Positions 15,376 through 24,328 of a DNA stretch of 64,000 nt are shown one piece after another. The stretch covers positions 186,001 through 250,000 of the forward strand of contig LFCK01000001.1 of the NCBI GenBank assembly GCA_001189095.1, read 5' to 3'. Below the pieces are notes generated by a model that had not been told where the DNA came from, did no database searches, and saw only the letters and a program-made list of their open reading frames with translations. Source of the stretch: Parcubacteria bacterium C7867-001. GTDB lineage: Bacteria; Patescibacteria; Paceibacteria; UBA9973; UBA2103. Position 1 is the first letter of the stretch; each line of letters starts with the position of its first letter. Both the position numbers and the translations under genes were made by a program.

Positions 15376-18314
15376 AACAGCTTCAATTACATCGCAAAAT
15401 AGATGAGTTTTTGAAAGCAGGAATTGCAACCGCGTCTGTTGATGTTGCGCAAGGGTTTATTCATGGTAACGAAGACTCAAAGCGGTATTTCTTTGCACAG
15501 GCAAATGAGTCTTGGCTAAGATGGTTCTTCGATAATGGTCTCTTTGAGGAACTTAAGAAAAAAGCCGAAGATCCGACTAAGTACGGATACCGTCTTTCAG
15601 AACTTGAGTATCTAACAAGAATGGCGGATAAAGAGCCTCAGACTGTAGTGGATATTATTCTTTCCATCTCTATCACCAAGGACACCTTCAATCCTGAGGT
15701 AATAGATAGATTTTTCTGGATTACAGGACTACTGCCAATCACTCAAATAAAACAGATTCTACCAAAGATTCTCTCTGAAAATTGGTTGTTGCTGATGTCA
15801 CCATTTAGTAAGTCTGGATACGAGTATCAGAAGATGGTCGAGAAGCTAAGTGAAGCTAAGGATTATGACGCTCTCCTTATTCTCACTCAAATCATTCTCA
15901 CCGTTCGTGCAAAAGAAGAGTTCGCTGACTCGGAACGCTTTTTCATATCGGATAAATTGTTCTACCTTGGCGATATCAACGCTACGGGTATATTTGATGT
16001 AATCACAAATACTGAGAATCCAAAGAAAGAGGAGTTTTTGAAGGTTACCCTAGACACCCTCGCGATAGTTGTTGATTTGGGTAAAGAAAGAGAAGAGACT
16101 GTCTTTGATAAAACGGAACCGTTTTATTTACTCGATGTCGATATATTTGCTCTTGAACTTGATACGGGTAAGCGGTCTCATCTAAGAGAAGACATTCAAA
16201 ATCTTGTTGCAACAGCTAAAGTTCTTGTTCGCTCTACAATCGGCTCTCTCTGTGAGAACGAGTTAGAAACAAGGCGAATATACGATACATATATTGCGAC
16301 CCTGCCAGATAGTCTTACTTGCTGGAGATTGAAGCTCTACTCGATTACTCGTTGCCCCGAGGTCTTTAAAGTTGAAATCAAAGAGGCGTTATTCCGCGCA
16401 TTCAATGTGGGAGAAAGATATTTTGAAATCGATGGAGGTGCCGAGTACCATAGAGGTCTCATTGCTGGTTTTGGTGCACTTGATGATGCGACAAAAAGAG
16501 AGTATGTCAGCAAAGTCATTGAATATTACGGCGCTACTTTAGACGATAAGGATCGAGAGGGGTGGAGAAAGAGAGATGGTCTAGAGATATTAGGCTATAT
16601 CAAAACTTATCTAACTCCAGAAGAATTCACAATCTCTGAACCAATCTTGGGAGTTATACCTACGGGTGAGGTTGTTGTACCACATCCGTCAGTCGGAAAA
16701 GTCACTAGTGGAATGGTACTCCACAAATCACCGTTTAACCCAGCAGATATTACAATCGACGAACTCATTAATCACCTTAAAACTGACTCAACACCGAAAG
16801 CACTTAATGAGCAGTACAAGAATGACGATTTCCTCAGCCCGCGCGGAGCTGAGGGACTTAGTGATGCAATAAAAGAAGATTTTAAAATACGAAGAGTTGA
16901 GTATTTGAGCAATCTCAATAAGTTCTTTGACCGTGATGCAATTGACCCCGTGTATGTTTATGGACTTCTTCGTCAGGTAGAAGACATGCTTCGAGCAAAA
17001 GAAGCATTTAGTACTACTGAATATCTTCAGTTAATAAGCTTCTTTACTCTCATCGAACAATCTGGAACAGAGGTCGAATTTGAGCCAGCAGAGGAAAGAC
17101 CTTACTGGGCTGACTGGATAACTGTGCACAAATCTATGGCAGATGTGTTACTTGAGATTCTTGCACTAATGAAAGATTCCCAGACATTCAAAGATAATAG
17201 AGCACAAATATTCTCCTTGGTTAAATATCTTCTTTCCATCAAGAGTAGCCCTGATGCAGAGGACGATAAACGAGAATCAAATGAGCCAGCTCATGTAGCC
17301 ATCAATTCCGTGCGTGGCCAGGCGTATAGAGCGTTCGTACAATTCACCTATAACGAAGGAAATAAAACATTGTCGGAGGACGTAAAGACTCTCTACGAGC
17401 ATGTGTTGGCTACTGATAGCTCAAACGCAGTCAGGTTTACGATAGGTCAATTTTTGGCATCATTCTATTTCCGCGACATCCCGTTTATTACAAGTCTATT
17501 TCCAAAGCTATTCCCGAAAGCAGAAGCCGGTAAAGAAAAGGCTTACTTCGCGACATGGGAAGGGTATCTCGCGAGCTCGCTATACAAAGAGCTTTTTGAA
17601 GCACTTAGGGAATATTACGAATATGCAATAAACATCGATCCAGAGACGTACCCTGATCGGAAATACCTCAAAGGATTAGATGAAACTCTTGCTGTCCATA
17701 TCGCACTTGCGTACGCGCACTTCGATTTCAACATAGGTGATCCTTTGTTTGATCTATTCTGGAATACTGCTAATGAGACCCGTCATTACGAGTTCGTGTC
17801 ATTTGTTGGGCGAACTTGTATCACTCGAAGTCAGGCTGGCGATGCTTGGTTTGCTGAAAATAATGTAAGCAAAGAAAAGCTCATTGAGTTCTGGAATTGG
17901 ATTATTGCTACAGATATTCCGATTGAATCAAAAGCGTTTTCGGGCTTTGGGTTCTGGATAAATCCTGACAAGGAAATCATTGATGAGAAGATACTCATCC
18001 AAAACCTTTCAACTACTCTTGAAAAATCCGAGGGTGAGGTTGATTGGGATTACGGTCTAACCCGTAGAATAAAAGTATTTGCTGAAATTGATCCAGAAAA
18101 TACGCTCGAAATAATTCGACACTTCTTGTTGCAGGGTAACGAACTGAATTCGCATAGACGAGCACCTTTATTCAGTATTGATACTGAAATCAAAGAAGCT
18201 CTCGAGATTATCTATACGAACGAGCGACTAAAACAGGGTGTCGAAGACCTCATCAATCTTCTCATTGAAAGGGGTAGTAGTGTCTTCTGGGGGCTCAAAG
18301 ACATCCTCAAATAG
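15372..18314 (+). CDS. Unknown 980-aa helical-repeat-like protein
   Basis: A large acidic cytoplasmic protein without membrane segments, Walker motifs or nuclease motifs that I can see. It is predicted almost entirely helical with repeat-like spacing of hydrophobic helices, as in ARM/HEAT or TPR scaffolds. The C-terminal third has 'NSVRGQAYRAF', resembling the helical sensor regions of large phage-defence proteins, but the NTPase and effector domains of STAND-type systems are absent. It is translationally coupled to the 202-aa gene and AT-rich like it. A two-gene system of unknown function, possibly anti-phage, is an inference from architecture and location. Confidence 0.65.
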   Translation: MKQLQLHRKIDEFLKAGIATASVDVAQGFIHGNEDSKRYFFAQANESWLRWFFDNGLFEELKKKAEDPTKYGYRLSELEYLTRMADKEPQTVVDIILSISITKDTFNPEVIDRFFWITGLLPITQIKQILPKILSENWLLLMSPFSKSGYEYQKMVEKLSEAKDYDALLILTQIILTVRAKEEFADSERFFISDKLFYLGDINATGIFDVITNTENPKKEEFLKVTLDTLAIVVDLGKEREETVFDKTEPFYLLDVDIFALELDTGKRSHLREDIQNLVATAKVLVRSTIGSLCENELETRRIYDTYIATLPDSLTCWRLKLYSITRCPEVFKVEIKEALFRAFNVGERYFEIDGGAEYHRGLIAGFGALDDATKREYVSKVIEYYGATLDDKDREGWRKRDGLEILGYIKTYLTPEEFTISEPILGVIPTGEVVVPHPSVGKVTSGMVLHKSPFNPADITIDELINHLKTDSTPKALNEQYKNDDFLSPRGAEGLSDAIKEDFKIRRVEYLSNLNKFFDRDAIDPVYVYGLLRQVEDMLRAKEAFSTTEYLQLISFFTLIEQSGTEVEFEPAEERPYWADWITVHKSMADVLLEILALMKDSQTFKDNRAQIFSLVKYLLSIKSSPDAEDDKRESNEPAHVAINSVRGQAYRAFVQFTYNEGNKTLSEDVKTLYEHVLATDSSNAVRFTIGQFLASFYFRDIPFITSLFPKLFPKAEAGKEKAYFATWEGYLASSLYKELFEALREYYEYAINIDPETYPDRKYLKGLDETLAVHIALAYAHFDFNIGDPLFDLFWNTANETRHYEFVSFVGRTCITRSQAGDAWFAENNVSKEKLIEFWNWIIATDIPIESKAFSGFGFWINPDKEIIDEKILIQNLSTTLEKSEGEVDWDYGLTRRIKVFAEIDPENTLEIIRHFLLQGNELNSHRRAPLFSIDTEIKEALEIIYTNERLKQGVEDLINLLIERGSSVFWGLKDILK

Positions 18315-18406
18315 AGCTGTTGGTAAGAGGGCTTCGCAAGGCCCTATATCTAAGCTAAGGTTCTAAAAGGTAGCGCAATTTGCTATCATAGTCCTTGTAC
18401 AACAAA

Positions 18407-18624
18407 GACCTAACCTCTAGAAAACGCTTAGTTTCCTAGAGCATGGTCGGAATAACAAAACCGCTACAGTATAGAAGGCTCCTCGTCAGAGTCACTGTAG
18501 CGGTCGTGTACTCGAAAGGGTATATGGGTTAGGCCGAAAGGTCTGATCGCAATGGCGGGGAGCCTTCTGTCCCACGACTCTAGGCTCCCTGCTACTTATT
18601 AGCAGAAGCTAAAACCGCTACAGT
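18407..18624 (+). ncRNA. Structured RNA leader, copy 1 (upstream of the coiled-coil gene)
   Basis: A chain of stems with GNRA loops. P1 GACC 18407-18410 with GGTC 18445-18448 encloses a hairpin (18415-18441). P2 ACCGCTACAGT 18460-18470 pairs with ACTGTAGCGGT 18494-18504, capped by a CTC/GAG mini-stem. P3 is 18509-18522 (GAAA loop) and P4 18529-18546 (GAAA loop). P5 is 18558-18565 with 18582-18589, and P6 is 18589-18605. A second copy of the P2 5' strand (18614-18624) ends 4 nt before the ATG and can pair with 18493-18504 by one base pair more, so two exclusive folds exist. 18473-18482 can also pair with 18559-18568. A region with the same plan occurs at 55384. Confidence 0.65.
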
Positions 18625-18628
18625 GCAT

Positions 18629-19552
18629 ATGAATAAAAGTATACAAATAGGCGTATTCGCCTTAGGGATATTTATATTCCAAGCAACCAACGTTCACGCA
18701 ACTGACTATAACTACCTGCCTCCCGATGTTCTCATCAAACAGCAGGAAGCGCAGTCAGCTCTTGAGTACCGACTGCAAAAACTAGAAGCATCCGTTTCGA
18801 GCGATTCGTCTGCATCTATTGCGAGCCTCAAGTCTCGTATATCCCAACTCGAATCAGAGCGCACAACGGAGAAAAACTATATCTCAGGAGTGTATGCTCA
18901 GAGTGGTATTGCCAATCAGCTCGAAGCTAAGTTAGCTGAGATTGATGCGAAATACGACTCCCATATAAGTAGCCTGAAGTCACAGTTATCGAAACTCGAG
19001 AGTTCAAGTTCAAGCCAGTCAAACAACGAGTCAGAGATCCAGTCCCTAAAGCTCCAGATTGCCCAGCTCAAGGATAAGATCGCCACTCAAGAACTTCAGG
19101 TCAGTGAACAGGCGCTCGAAAAGTATCAAACAAAATACGAGTACTCAGATGCAGAAGTGTACGAGGTCTTTACCTATATAGATGCACTTGCTCTCCAAGA
19201 CTCATCCAAGCTGTTCCAGCGCATCAAAGTCAATAATCCAGAAGTAGCGTCTCGGGTTGTCGCTTTCTACAACCAGAAGTACCCACACGGGAAGCCGGGC
19301 ACTGCAATTAACGATGAGTACCTCGCTTCGCTTCCAAAGACAACGGCTCCCACGCCTACAAAAACTCAGGCTGGAGTAGCACCAACTGTTGTACCGAAAG
19401 AGGTAGCAACTACCGCGAAGGATTCTGTCCCAGCAGAATGGCAGATCCCTCCCACTCCTGAACCAGTCATCACTCCACCAGTAGAACCAAAGCCAACGTT
19501 CATTCAGAAAGTAATGAGCTTCTTTAGTCGATGGTTTTTCGGAGGAAAGTAG
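18629..19552 (+). CDS. Secreted coiled-coil protein with C-terminal hydrophobic anchor
   Basis: A 307-aa protein that begins MNKSIQIGVF with a signal peptide (about 5-25, cleavage after 'NVHA'). A long Ser/Leu/Gln coiled coil follows (about 35-170, heptads such as 'LKSRISQLESE'), then a Pro/Thr-rich stretch (about 240-290) and an aromatic C-terminal end 'VMSFFSRWFFGG'. It is likely a surface stalk or filament protein. The ATG at 18629 is preferred over the GTG at 18623 because the structured leader ends just upstream. No Shine-Dalgarno is visible, so expression may depend on the RNA fold. Confidence 0.65.
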   Translation: MNKSIQIGVFALGIFIFQATNVHATDYNYLPPDVLIKQQEAQSALEYRLQKLEASVSSDSSASIASLKSRISQLESERTTEKNYISGVYAQSGIANQLEAKLAEIDAKYDSHISSLKSQLSKLESSSSSQSNNESEIQSLKLQIAQLKDKIATQELQVSEQALEKYQTKYEYSDAEVYEVFTYIDALALQDSSKLFQRIKVNNPEVASRVVAFYNQKYPHGKPGTAINDEYLASLPKTTAPTPTKTQAGVAPTVVPKEVATTAKDSVPAEWQIPPTPEPVITPPVEPKPTFIQKVMSFFSRWFFGGK

Positions 19553-19763
19553 TAGTTGTCCACAGCCCATCTTGGGACTAGGTTTTAAATTTCCCTTAAA
19601 ACATAAAGGATTTTTACAAGGGCTTTCTAATGTTCAAAGTTAGAGACCAGTGTCTGTATCATTTTTGTGATAGCGTTAGCTCTAGAAGCACCAATCACAT
19701 CAGACCTGATTCTGTGAGCCTAAGCCACTCGCACAATTAAATAAGCCAATAAGTAAATCGTGA

Positions 19764-19785
19764 CTTTCTCTACTTGTAGAGAAAG
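19764..19785. promoter_or_regulatory. 22-bp near-perfect palindrome upstream of the ParB-methyltransferase
   Basis: Ten bp perfect arms (CTTTCTCTAC / GTAGAGAAAG) around two central T. The very short loop fits a dimeric repressor operator better than an RNA hairpin. Confidence 0.5.
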
Positions 19786-19817
19786 GTATTTCGATTTCTT
19801 TGCGGTTCGTCGAAAAC

Positions 19818-19864
19818 CCACCAGAGAGTCGAAGTTAAACTTCGGAAATCTGGTGGATTTTTGC
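19818..19864 (+). terminator. Two-tier hairpin terminator in the 19.55-19.89 kb gap
   Basis: Outer stem CCACCAGA / TCTGGTGG (19818-19825 with 19849-19856), inner stem CGAAG / CTTCG (19830-19834 with 19840-19844), then T5. The remaining part of the gap (19553-19763) holds no open frame or motif that I can name. Confidence 0.7.
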
Positions 19865-19888
19865 TTCTAATTACTTAGCTAATTAGAA
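19865..19888. promoter_or_regulatory. Operator-like palindrome next to the methyltransferase start
   Basis: Nine bp perfect arms TTCTAATTA / TAATTAGAA separated by 6 nt, ending 4 nt before the ATG at 19893. The position suits an autoregulatory site. Confidence 0.55.
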
Positions 19889-19892
19889 AGAC

Positions 19893-21221
19893 ATGAACAA
19901 GGAAAACTTGAAGATCGAGTACGTAGCCATTGATCAGTTGAATGTGAACACGCAGAATCCCCGTAAGTGGAGTGAAGAGCAGAAGAAACAACTCAAGGAG
20001 AGTATCAAGCGGTTCGGAAATGTTGATCCGATAATCGTAAATACCCACGAAGAGCGGAAGAACATTGTCGTAGGAGGACACTTCAGGCTAGAAGCGTGCA
20101 AGGAGCTTGGGTACAAGAATATGCCCGTGGTATTCGTGAACCTCACGCCTAAAAAGGAAGAGGAGCTCAACCTGCGCCTTAACCGCAACCAAGGAGAATT
20201 CAATCTTGAGATGCTCGCTAAATTCGACAGCGCAATGCTCCTTGATATCGGGTTCGACTCGGAAGACATCGATGAGATATTCCCGTCAGTAAAGCACGAC
20301 CAAGAATTCAATCTTCAGGACGAACTCGACAAGCTCGATATCACGGTCGAAGCAAAGAAGGGTGAAGTGTATGACCTCGATGGCTCGCGCCTCATGATTG
20401 GCGACTCAACCATCGAAGCAGACATGCTGAAACTGATGGGAGATAACCGGGCGGATATGGTGCTAACAGATCCTCCCTATATCTTGGACTACCTCAAAGG
20501 CAAAGGTCGAGGAAAGGATGGTGCAACAGTGGGTTTCGGTTCCAAGAAGAATCGTAGGTACCTTGAGACTGATATTCTACCAGACAACTTCAGCGAGTTG
20601 TGGATGGCAAATGTCGCCAAGGTCCAGAAGCCTGACTTCTCAATTATCATCTTCGAGAACCCAAAGAACCTGCGAACTATTTGGAACGCACTTGAAGCGC
20701 ACTGGAAGTACCGTAATACGATAACGTGGCATGTGCCCAATCGTATGCAAGGATTCTCAGCCGCGAATAAGTTCTTCAATAAGACGGACATTGCGCTCGT
20801 AGGAGCGAAAGGTGATGTTGCGCTCAACCTAGAACCAGAAGAAGAGCCGTTCCAGAACGAGTATGAGAACGCGATCTTCGCCACTTCAGGAAAGGCGCAC
20901 TTCGAGCCGTATGAGAAAGGAAAGAAGATATGCCCGACTGACTTCATCTCGCACCCAGCGGCAGATAAGAAGTCGTCAGGTCAGGAGATTATCTTCGGCA
21001 CTAAGCCCATTGAACTCCTCGTTCCGTATCTCAAGGTACTCACCAAGCGAAATGACCTCATCCTTGAACCGTTCGGTGGAAGCGGGAGCACCCTCATCGC
21101 CGCAGTGAAGATGGGTCGCCGGTGCTTCGTCATGGAGAAATCCCACGTCTATGCGGAAGTGATTATGAACCGCTGGGAAAAAGAGACAGGCAAGAAGCGT
21201 AAGAAAGTCGTAACAGTATGA
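19893..21221 (+). CDS. ParB-like domain fused to DNA (adenine/cytosine-N4) methyltransferase
   Basis: A 442-aa phage-type modification enzyme. Residues about 10-110 form a ParB/Srx-like nuclease domain ('NPRKWSEEQ', 'VVGGHFRLEACKELG'). The C-terminal part is an N6/N4 methylase with catalytic DPPY ('LTDPPYILDYL', about 192) and SAM-binding 'EPFGGSGSTLIAA' (about 393), in the order motif IV before motif I (beta class). Such fusions usually precede terminase genes in prophages, as here. The start of the small terminase overlaps its stop (ATGA). It probably protects or marks element DNA. Confidence 0.9.
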   Translation: MNKENLKIEYVAIDQLNVNTQNPRKWSEEQKKQLKESIKRFGNVDPIIVNTHEERKNIVVGGHFRLEACKELGYKNMPVVFVNLTPKKEEELNLRLNRNQGEFNLEMLAKFDSAMLLDIGFDSEDIDEIFPSVKHDQEFNLQDELDKLDITVEAKKGEVYDLDGSRLMIGDSTIEADMLKLMGDNRADMVLTDPPYILDYLKGKGRGKDGATVGFGSKKNRRYLETDILPDNFSELWMANVAKVQKPDFSIIIFENPKNLRTIWNALEAHWKYRNTITWHVPNRMQGFSAANKFFNKTDIALVGAKGDVALNLEPEEEPFQNEYENAIFATSGKAHFEPYEKGKKICPTDFISHPAADKKSSGQEIIFGTKPIELLVPYLKVLTKRNDLILEPFGGSGSTLIAAVKMGRRCFVMEKSHVYAEVIMNRWEKETGKKRKKVVTV

Positions 21222-21604
21222 CGATAAAGGAACGAACGAAGAAGGATAAAGCACGCGTACTGGAACACTTGAAAGCGATACCGATTATAGAGGTAGCGTG
21301 CAAGAAGGCGAACATTGCTCGCGCCACCTACTACCGCTGGCGTACTGAAGACCCTGACTTCCTTAGGGACTCAGAAGACGCACTCGAAGAAGGTATCGCG
21401 CTCATTAATGATATGACCGAATCCCAGCTCATCGGTCTCATTAAGGAGAAGAAGTTCCAAGCGGTGCAATTCTGGCTTCGGCATAACCACCAGCGGTTCC
21501 TGCTCAAGGAGAAGGAACACTCGCTGTTGAAGCCCCGAAAGGATGTTGCACTCTCACGAGACCAAGAGAAGTCACTCAAGAAAGCATTGGCTATGTACGC
21601 ATAG
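21218..21604 (+). CDS. Terminase small subunit-like HTH protein
   Basis: A 128-aa DNA-binding protein: helix-turn-helix with 'VACKKANIARATYYRWRTEDPDF' (about 24-46), followed by a helical oligomerisation region and a Lys-rich tail. This is the pattern of phBC6A51-type small terminases. It is coupled to the methyltransferase (ATGA) and lies 21 bp before the large terminase. Expected role: recognition of the packaging site. Confidence 0.78.
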   Translation: MTIKERTKKDKARVLEHLKAIPIIEVACKKANIARATYYRWRTEDPDFLRDSEDALEEGIALINDMTESQLIGLIKEKKFQAVQFWLRHNHQRFLLKEKEHSLLKPRKDVALSRDQEKSLKKALAMYA

Positions 21605-21625
21605 CTCTCTTTCAGAAGAACGCAT

Positions 21626-22684
21626 ATGAAAAAAGAAACCATACTCCAAACCATCATCACTGACAGTGCCGTCAGACGAAGACTCGTGAAAGAATCACAC
21701 GAGGCGTTTTGTAGTATCTATCTTTCGCACCACATCATGCACCCGTATGCGTTCTTCCATAAAGAGATGTTCCGCATGACTGAACGAGAAGACGAAAAGC
21801 TCTCTGTCGTTATGGCATTCCGTGGCTCAGGCAAATCAACGATTCTGAACCTCTCCAATACCATCTGGTCTATCCTCGGTAAGCACCAGAAGAAGTTTGT
21901 GCTTATCGTGAGTAAATCAAAGCTTCAGTCTCAGGCGCACTTCCTCAACATTAAGTCAGAGCTTGAAGACAACGAGCTACTCAAGCAAGACCTTGGTCCA
22001 TTTCGGGCGAGTACCACGGAGTGGGGCGCATTCTCTATCGAGCTTCCACTCTATGGCGCGAAGATAATGTGTATCGGCTCGCTTCAGAATATCCGTGGAC
22101 TGAAATACAAAAGCCAGCGCCCAGACCTAATCATCTGTGACGATATGGAAGATACACTCTCCGTGCAGGATGGTGAGACCAGATGGAATCTGTATGAATG
22201 GTTCTTGAATGAAGTGATGCCCATCGGAGACGAGAAGACACGAATCCTTGTGCTGGGAAATCTCGTTGGTAGAGTGTCCCTTATGATCCGACTCAAGAAG
22301 CTGATGATGCACGATAAATTGCAAGGCACGTACTACGCGTATCCGCTTCTTGATAACCACAACCGCATACTCTGGCCTCAACGGTATTCGATAGCCGAAG
22401 TGGAGAAACTACGTGATGCGCTCACTGATAAGGACGCACACAGAATGTACCGACTCTTTGACCGAGACTATAAACTCAACATGTCCTGCGTACGAGATCC
22501 GCTTACCCCTATTCCATACGTATCTCATCCCGTCACCAATACCTCCACCAAGAAAGAAGACTTCCGCATAACCGCACCGCTCTGGGCGGTGGGCAATCGT
22601 GTCTTTGAGGACATGGAAAACATTGATGACCTCGACGGTTGGGACGAGGAGACGGTAGTGCCGAATGTGGGGCAGGAGTACTAA
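21626..22684 (+). CDS. Terminase large subunit, ATPase domain only
   Basis: A 352-aa P-loop packaging motor: Walker A 'AFRGSGKST' (64-72), Walker B 'PDLIICDDMED' (166-176) and coupling motif 'RILVLGNLVG'. Typical large terminases are 420-600 aa with a C-terminal RNase H-like nuclease. Here the protein ends soon after the ATPase core, and no cluster of nuclease aspartates is visible, so the nuclease part is lost or was never present. No portal, capsid or tail genes occur in the window. Confidence 0.82.
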   Translation: MKKETILQTIITDSAVRRRLVKESHEAFCSIYLSHHIMHPYAFFHKEMFRMTEREDEKLSVVMAFRGSGKSTILNLSNTIWSILGKHQKKFVLIVSKSKLQSQAHFLNIKSELEDNELLKQDLGPFRASTTEWGAFSIELPLYGAKIMCIGSLQNIRGLKYKSQRPDLIICDDMEDTLSVQDGETRWNLYEWFLNEVMPIGDEKTRILVLGNLVGRVSLMIRLKKLMMHDKLQGTYYAYPLLDNHNRILWPQRYSIAEVEKLRDALTDKDAHRMYRLFDRDYKLNMSCVRDPLTPIPYVSHPVTNTSTKKEDFRITAPLWAVGNRVFEDMENIDDLDGWDEETVVPNVGQEY

Positions 22685-22707
22685 TCATTGTCTGATAAAA
22701 TACAGCA

Positions 22708-23445
22708 ATGGATTTTATCGTTATAGGGCTAGTAGCTTTCACTGCTTCCGCACTCACATTCTTTTCTGGTTTTGGATTAGGAACACTTCTCTTACCTGCA
22801 TTCGCGATTTTCTTTTCAGCACCAATCGCTCTTACTGCAACTGGTATTGTTCACCTCCTGAACAATCTTTTTAAGGGAACGCTAGTACGAAAGAATGTTG
22901 ATTGGCGCACGGTACTTCGCTTTGGACTACCTGCTGTCCCAGCTGCAATCTTGGGTGCATACCTGCTCACGTATTTAGATACTCGCATCGCAAGCATAGT
23001 CATTGGCGTGATACTTATTGCTTTTGCGGTCTTAGAATTCCAGCCGTGGTTTCAGCGACTGACATTCCCAAAGAAATATCTTTCGCTTGGTGGCGTAGCC
23101 ACAGGATTTCTCGGTGGACTCTCGGGACAGCAGGGAGCACTACGTTCTATGTTCCTACTGAAGTCAGATTTTGAAGCAGTGAAATACATTGCTACCGGAG
23201 TCTTCATTGCGATACTCATAGACCTTGCTCGGCTCCCAACTTATTTGCTCGGTCTAAAGAACGTTGCGTCTATAACCCAGCACGAGATTGCCCTTATCGA
23301 GTTTGGAACATTCTGTGCGTTTATCGGTGCATGGCTCGGAGCGAAGTACGTTAAGAAGACCACTATTGGTTTCATTCGATACATTGTTGCAGGACTAATG
23401 CTCTGTGTAGGTACCGCCCTTATCGTCGGACTGATCGGAGGTTAG
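22708..23445 (+). CDS. TauE/SafE family permease
   Basis: A 245-aa integral membrane protein with seven to eight TM segments in two similar halves, each beginning with a Gly-rich motif ('FFSGFGLGTLLLP' and 'TGFLGGLSGQQGALRS'). This is characteristic of the TauE/SafE (DUF81) group, which is linked to export or import of sulfite, sulfonates and other small anions. The substrate is unknown. TAAAAT (22696-22701) lies 6 nt before the ATG, so a leaderless mRNA is likely. It is cargo in element 1. Confidence 0.88.
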   Translation: MDFIVIGLVAFTASALTFFSGFGLGTLLLPAFAIFFSAPIALTATGIVHLLNNLFKGTLVRKNVDWRTVLRFGLPAVPAAILGAYLLTYLDTRIASIVIGVILIAFAVLEFQPWFQRLTFPKKYLSLGGVATGFLGGLSGQQGALRSMFLLKSDFEAVKYIATGVFIAILIDLARLPTYLLGLKNVASITQHEIALIEFGTFCAFIGAWLGAKYVKKTTIGFIRYIVAGLMLCVGTALIVGLIGG

Positions 23446-23470
23446 GAACGGTACTTGTCTCGTATCTTCT

Positions 23471-24088
23471 TCATTTTCTCCTTATGTTTTTTAAGTCTTC
23501 CAGCATCTCTGCTTTTAACTTTCGTGACCACGCTTCAGCACGTTTCTTGTTATGCCTGTCGTACGATTTCCGACTTGCTGAGTATCGCTCAATTAGGGCA
23601 GGATTCTCTTTCTTCAAGAACAGGTACTCATAGGGAGTACCTGTTTCGTTCAAAATGATTCGAGGATGTAGCGTGCCCTCCTTTATATATTTCTTCGCAG
23701 TCTGATGTTTGATATCAAACCTGTATTTCAGACTCGACATTGAGAAGTAGCTATTTCGATGCAGGAAAATGTAGGTTGGTATCATTCCGTCTTTCACTGC
23801 CTTTCGGCAAAGAAGACAAGTCTGTCCGTACCAGTCATACCACCCGTTCGTCTCATCAATCCTGTTGCTACACACAAGACAGGTATATGTCCCGTCTACA
23901 GGGAAGCCGTCTGGTTCAGTCTTCAATCGCTTCTTTTTGATCGAGTCTTTCTTCGACATTTCCCATAAGAGGTCGAAGAAACCTACTAAATTCTGCGCAC
24001 CCTCACGTGCGTCTTCGTCACTCATCTCCTCACCTTTCTTTCTAGATTCTTCCTTTAGTTGCTCTATAAGTTCATCGGATACTGCCAT
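23471..24088 (-). CDS. Zinc-finger/HTH protein of unknown function
   Basis: A 205-aa cytoplasmic protein: a helical acidic N-terminus (1-55), a four-Cys zinc-binding module ('CLVCSNRI' about 70 and 'CLLCRKAV' about 91), then a probable helix-turn-helix ('FDIKHQTAKKYIKEGTLHP', about 124-142, like MerR/excisionase heads) and a basic C-terminal tail. This composition fits a DNA-binding regulator or excision factor of the element. It converges on the permease gene, with 25 bp between them. Confidence 0.6.
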   Translation of the reverse strand: MAVSDELIEQLKEESRKKGEEMSDEDAREGAQNLVGFFDLLWEMSKKDSIKKKRLKTEPDGFPVDGTYTCLVCSNRIDETNGWYDWYGQTCLLCRKAVKDGMIPTYIFLHRNSYFSMSSLKYRFDIKHQTAKKYIKEGTLHPRIILNETGTPYEYLFLKKENPALIERYSASRKSYDRHNKKRAEAWSRKLKAEMLEDLKNIRRK

Positions 24089-24328
24089 AGGTATCGTTGA
24101 TTGGCTTGTAAGTGAGACACCGACTGATATCTCCCTTACAGTGTCTCATTTGTCTTTTTTCGTTAGAATACCCTTATTGTGCCTACGGGAGAGTAGACTG
24201 AGACGCATGGAAACGAGACAGTTTAATTCGCTCAGAAACCCTTACGGGGTCTCACTCGGGTAGGTTCGAGACTGAGTCAGTCAGCAAAATAAGCGCAGCA
24301 TATTTTGCTGTGGAGAAGAACACGGAGT

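Noticed and set aside
18407..18624. Group I intron, tmRNA or SRP RNA as an explanation of the structured leader
   Set aside because: Two exon-like strands complementary to one guide strand recall P1/P10 of group I introns, but no P3-P7 core or guanosine site is seen. No tRNA-like end or SRP tetraloop motif is present either.
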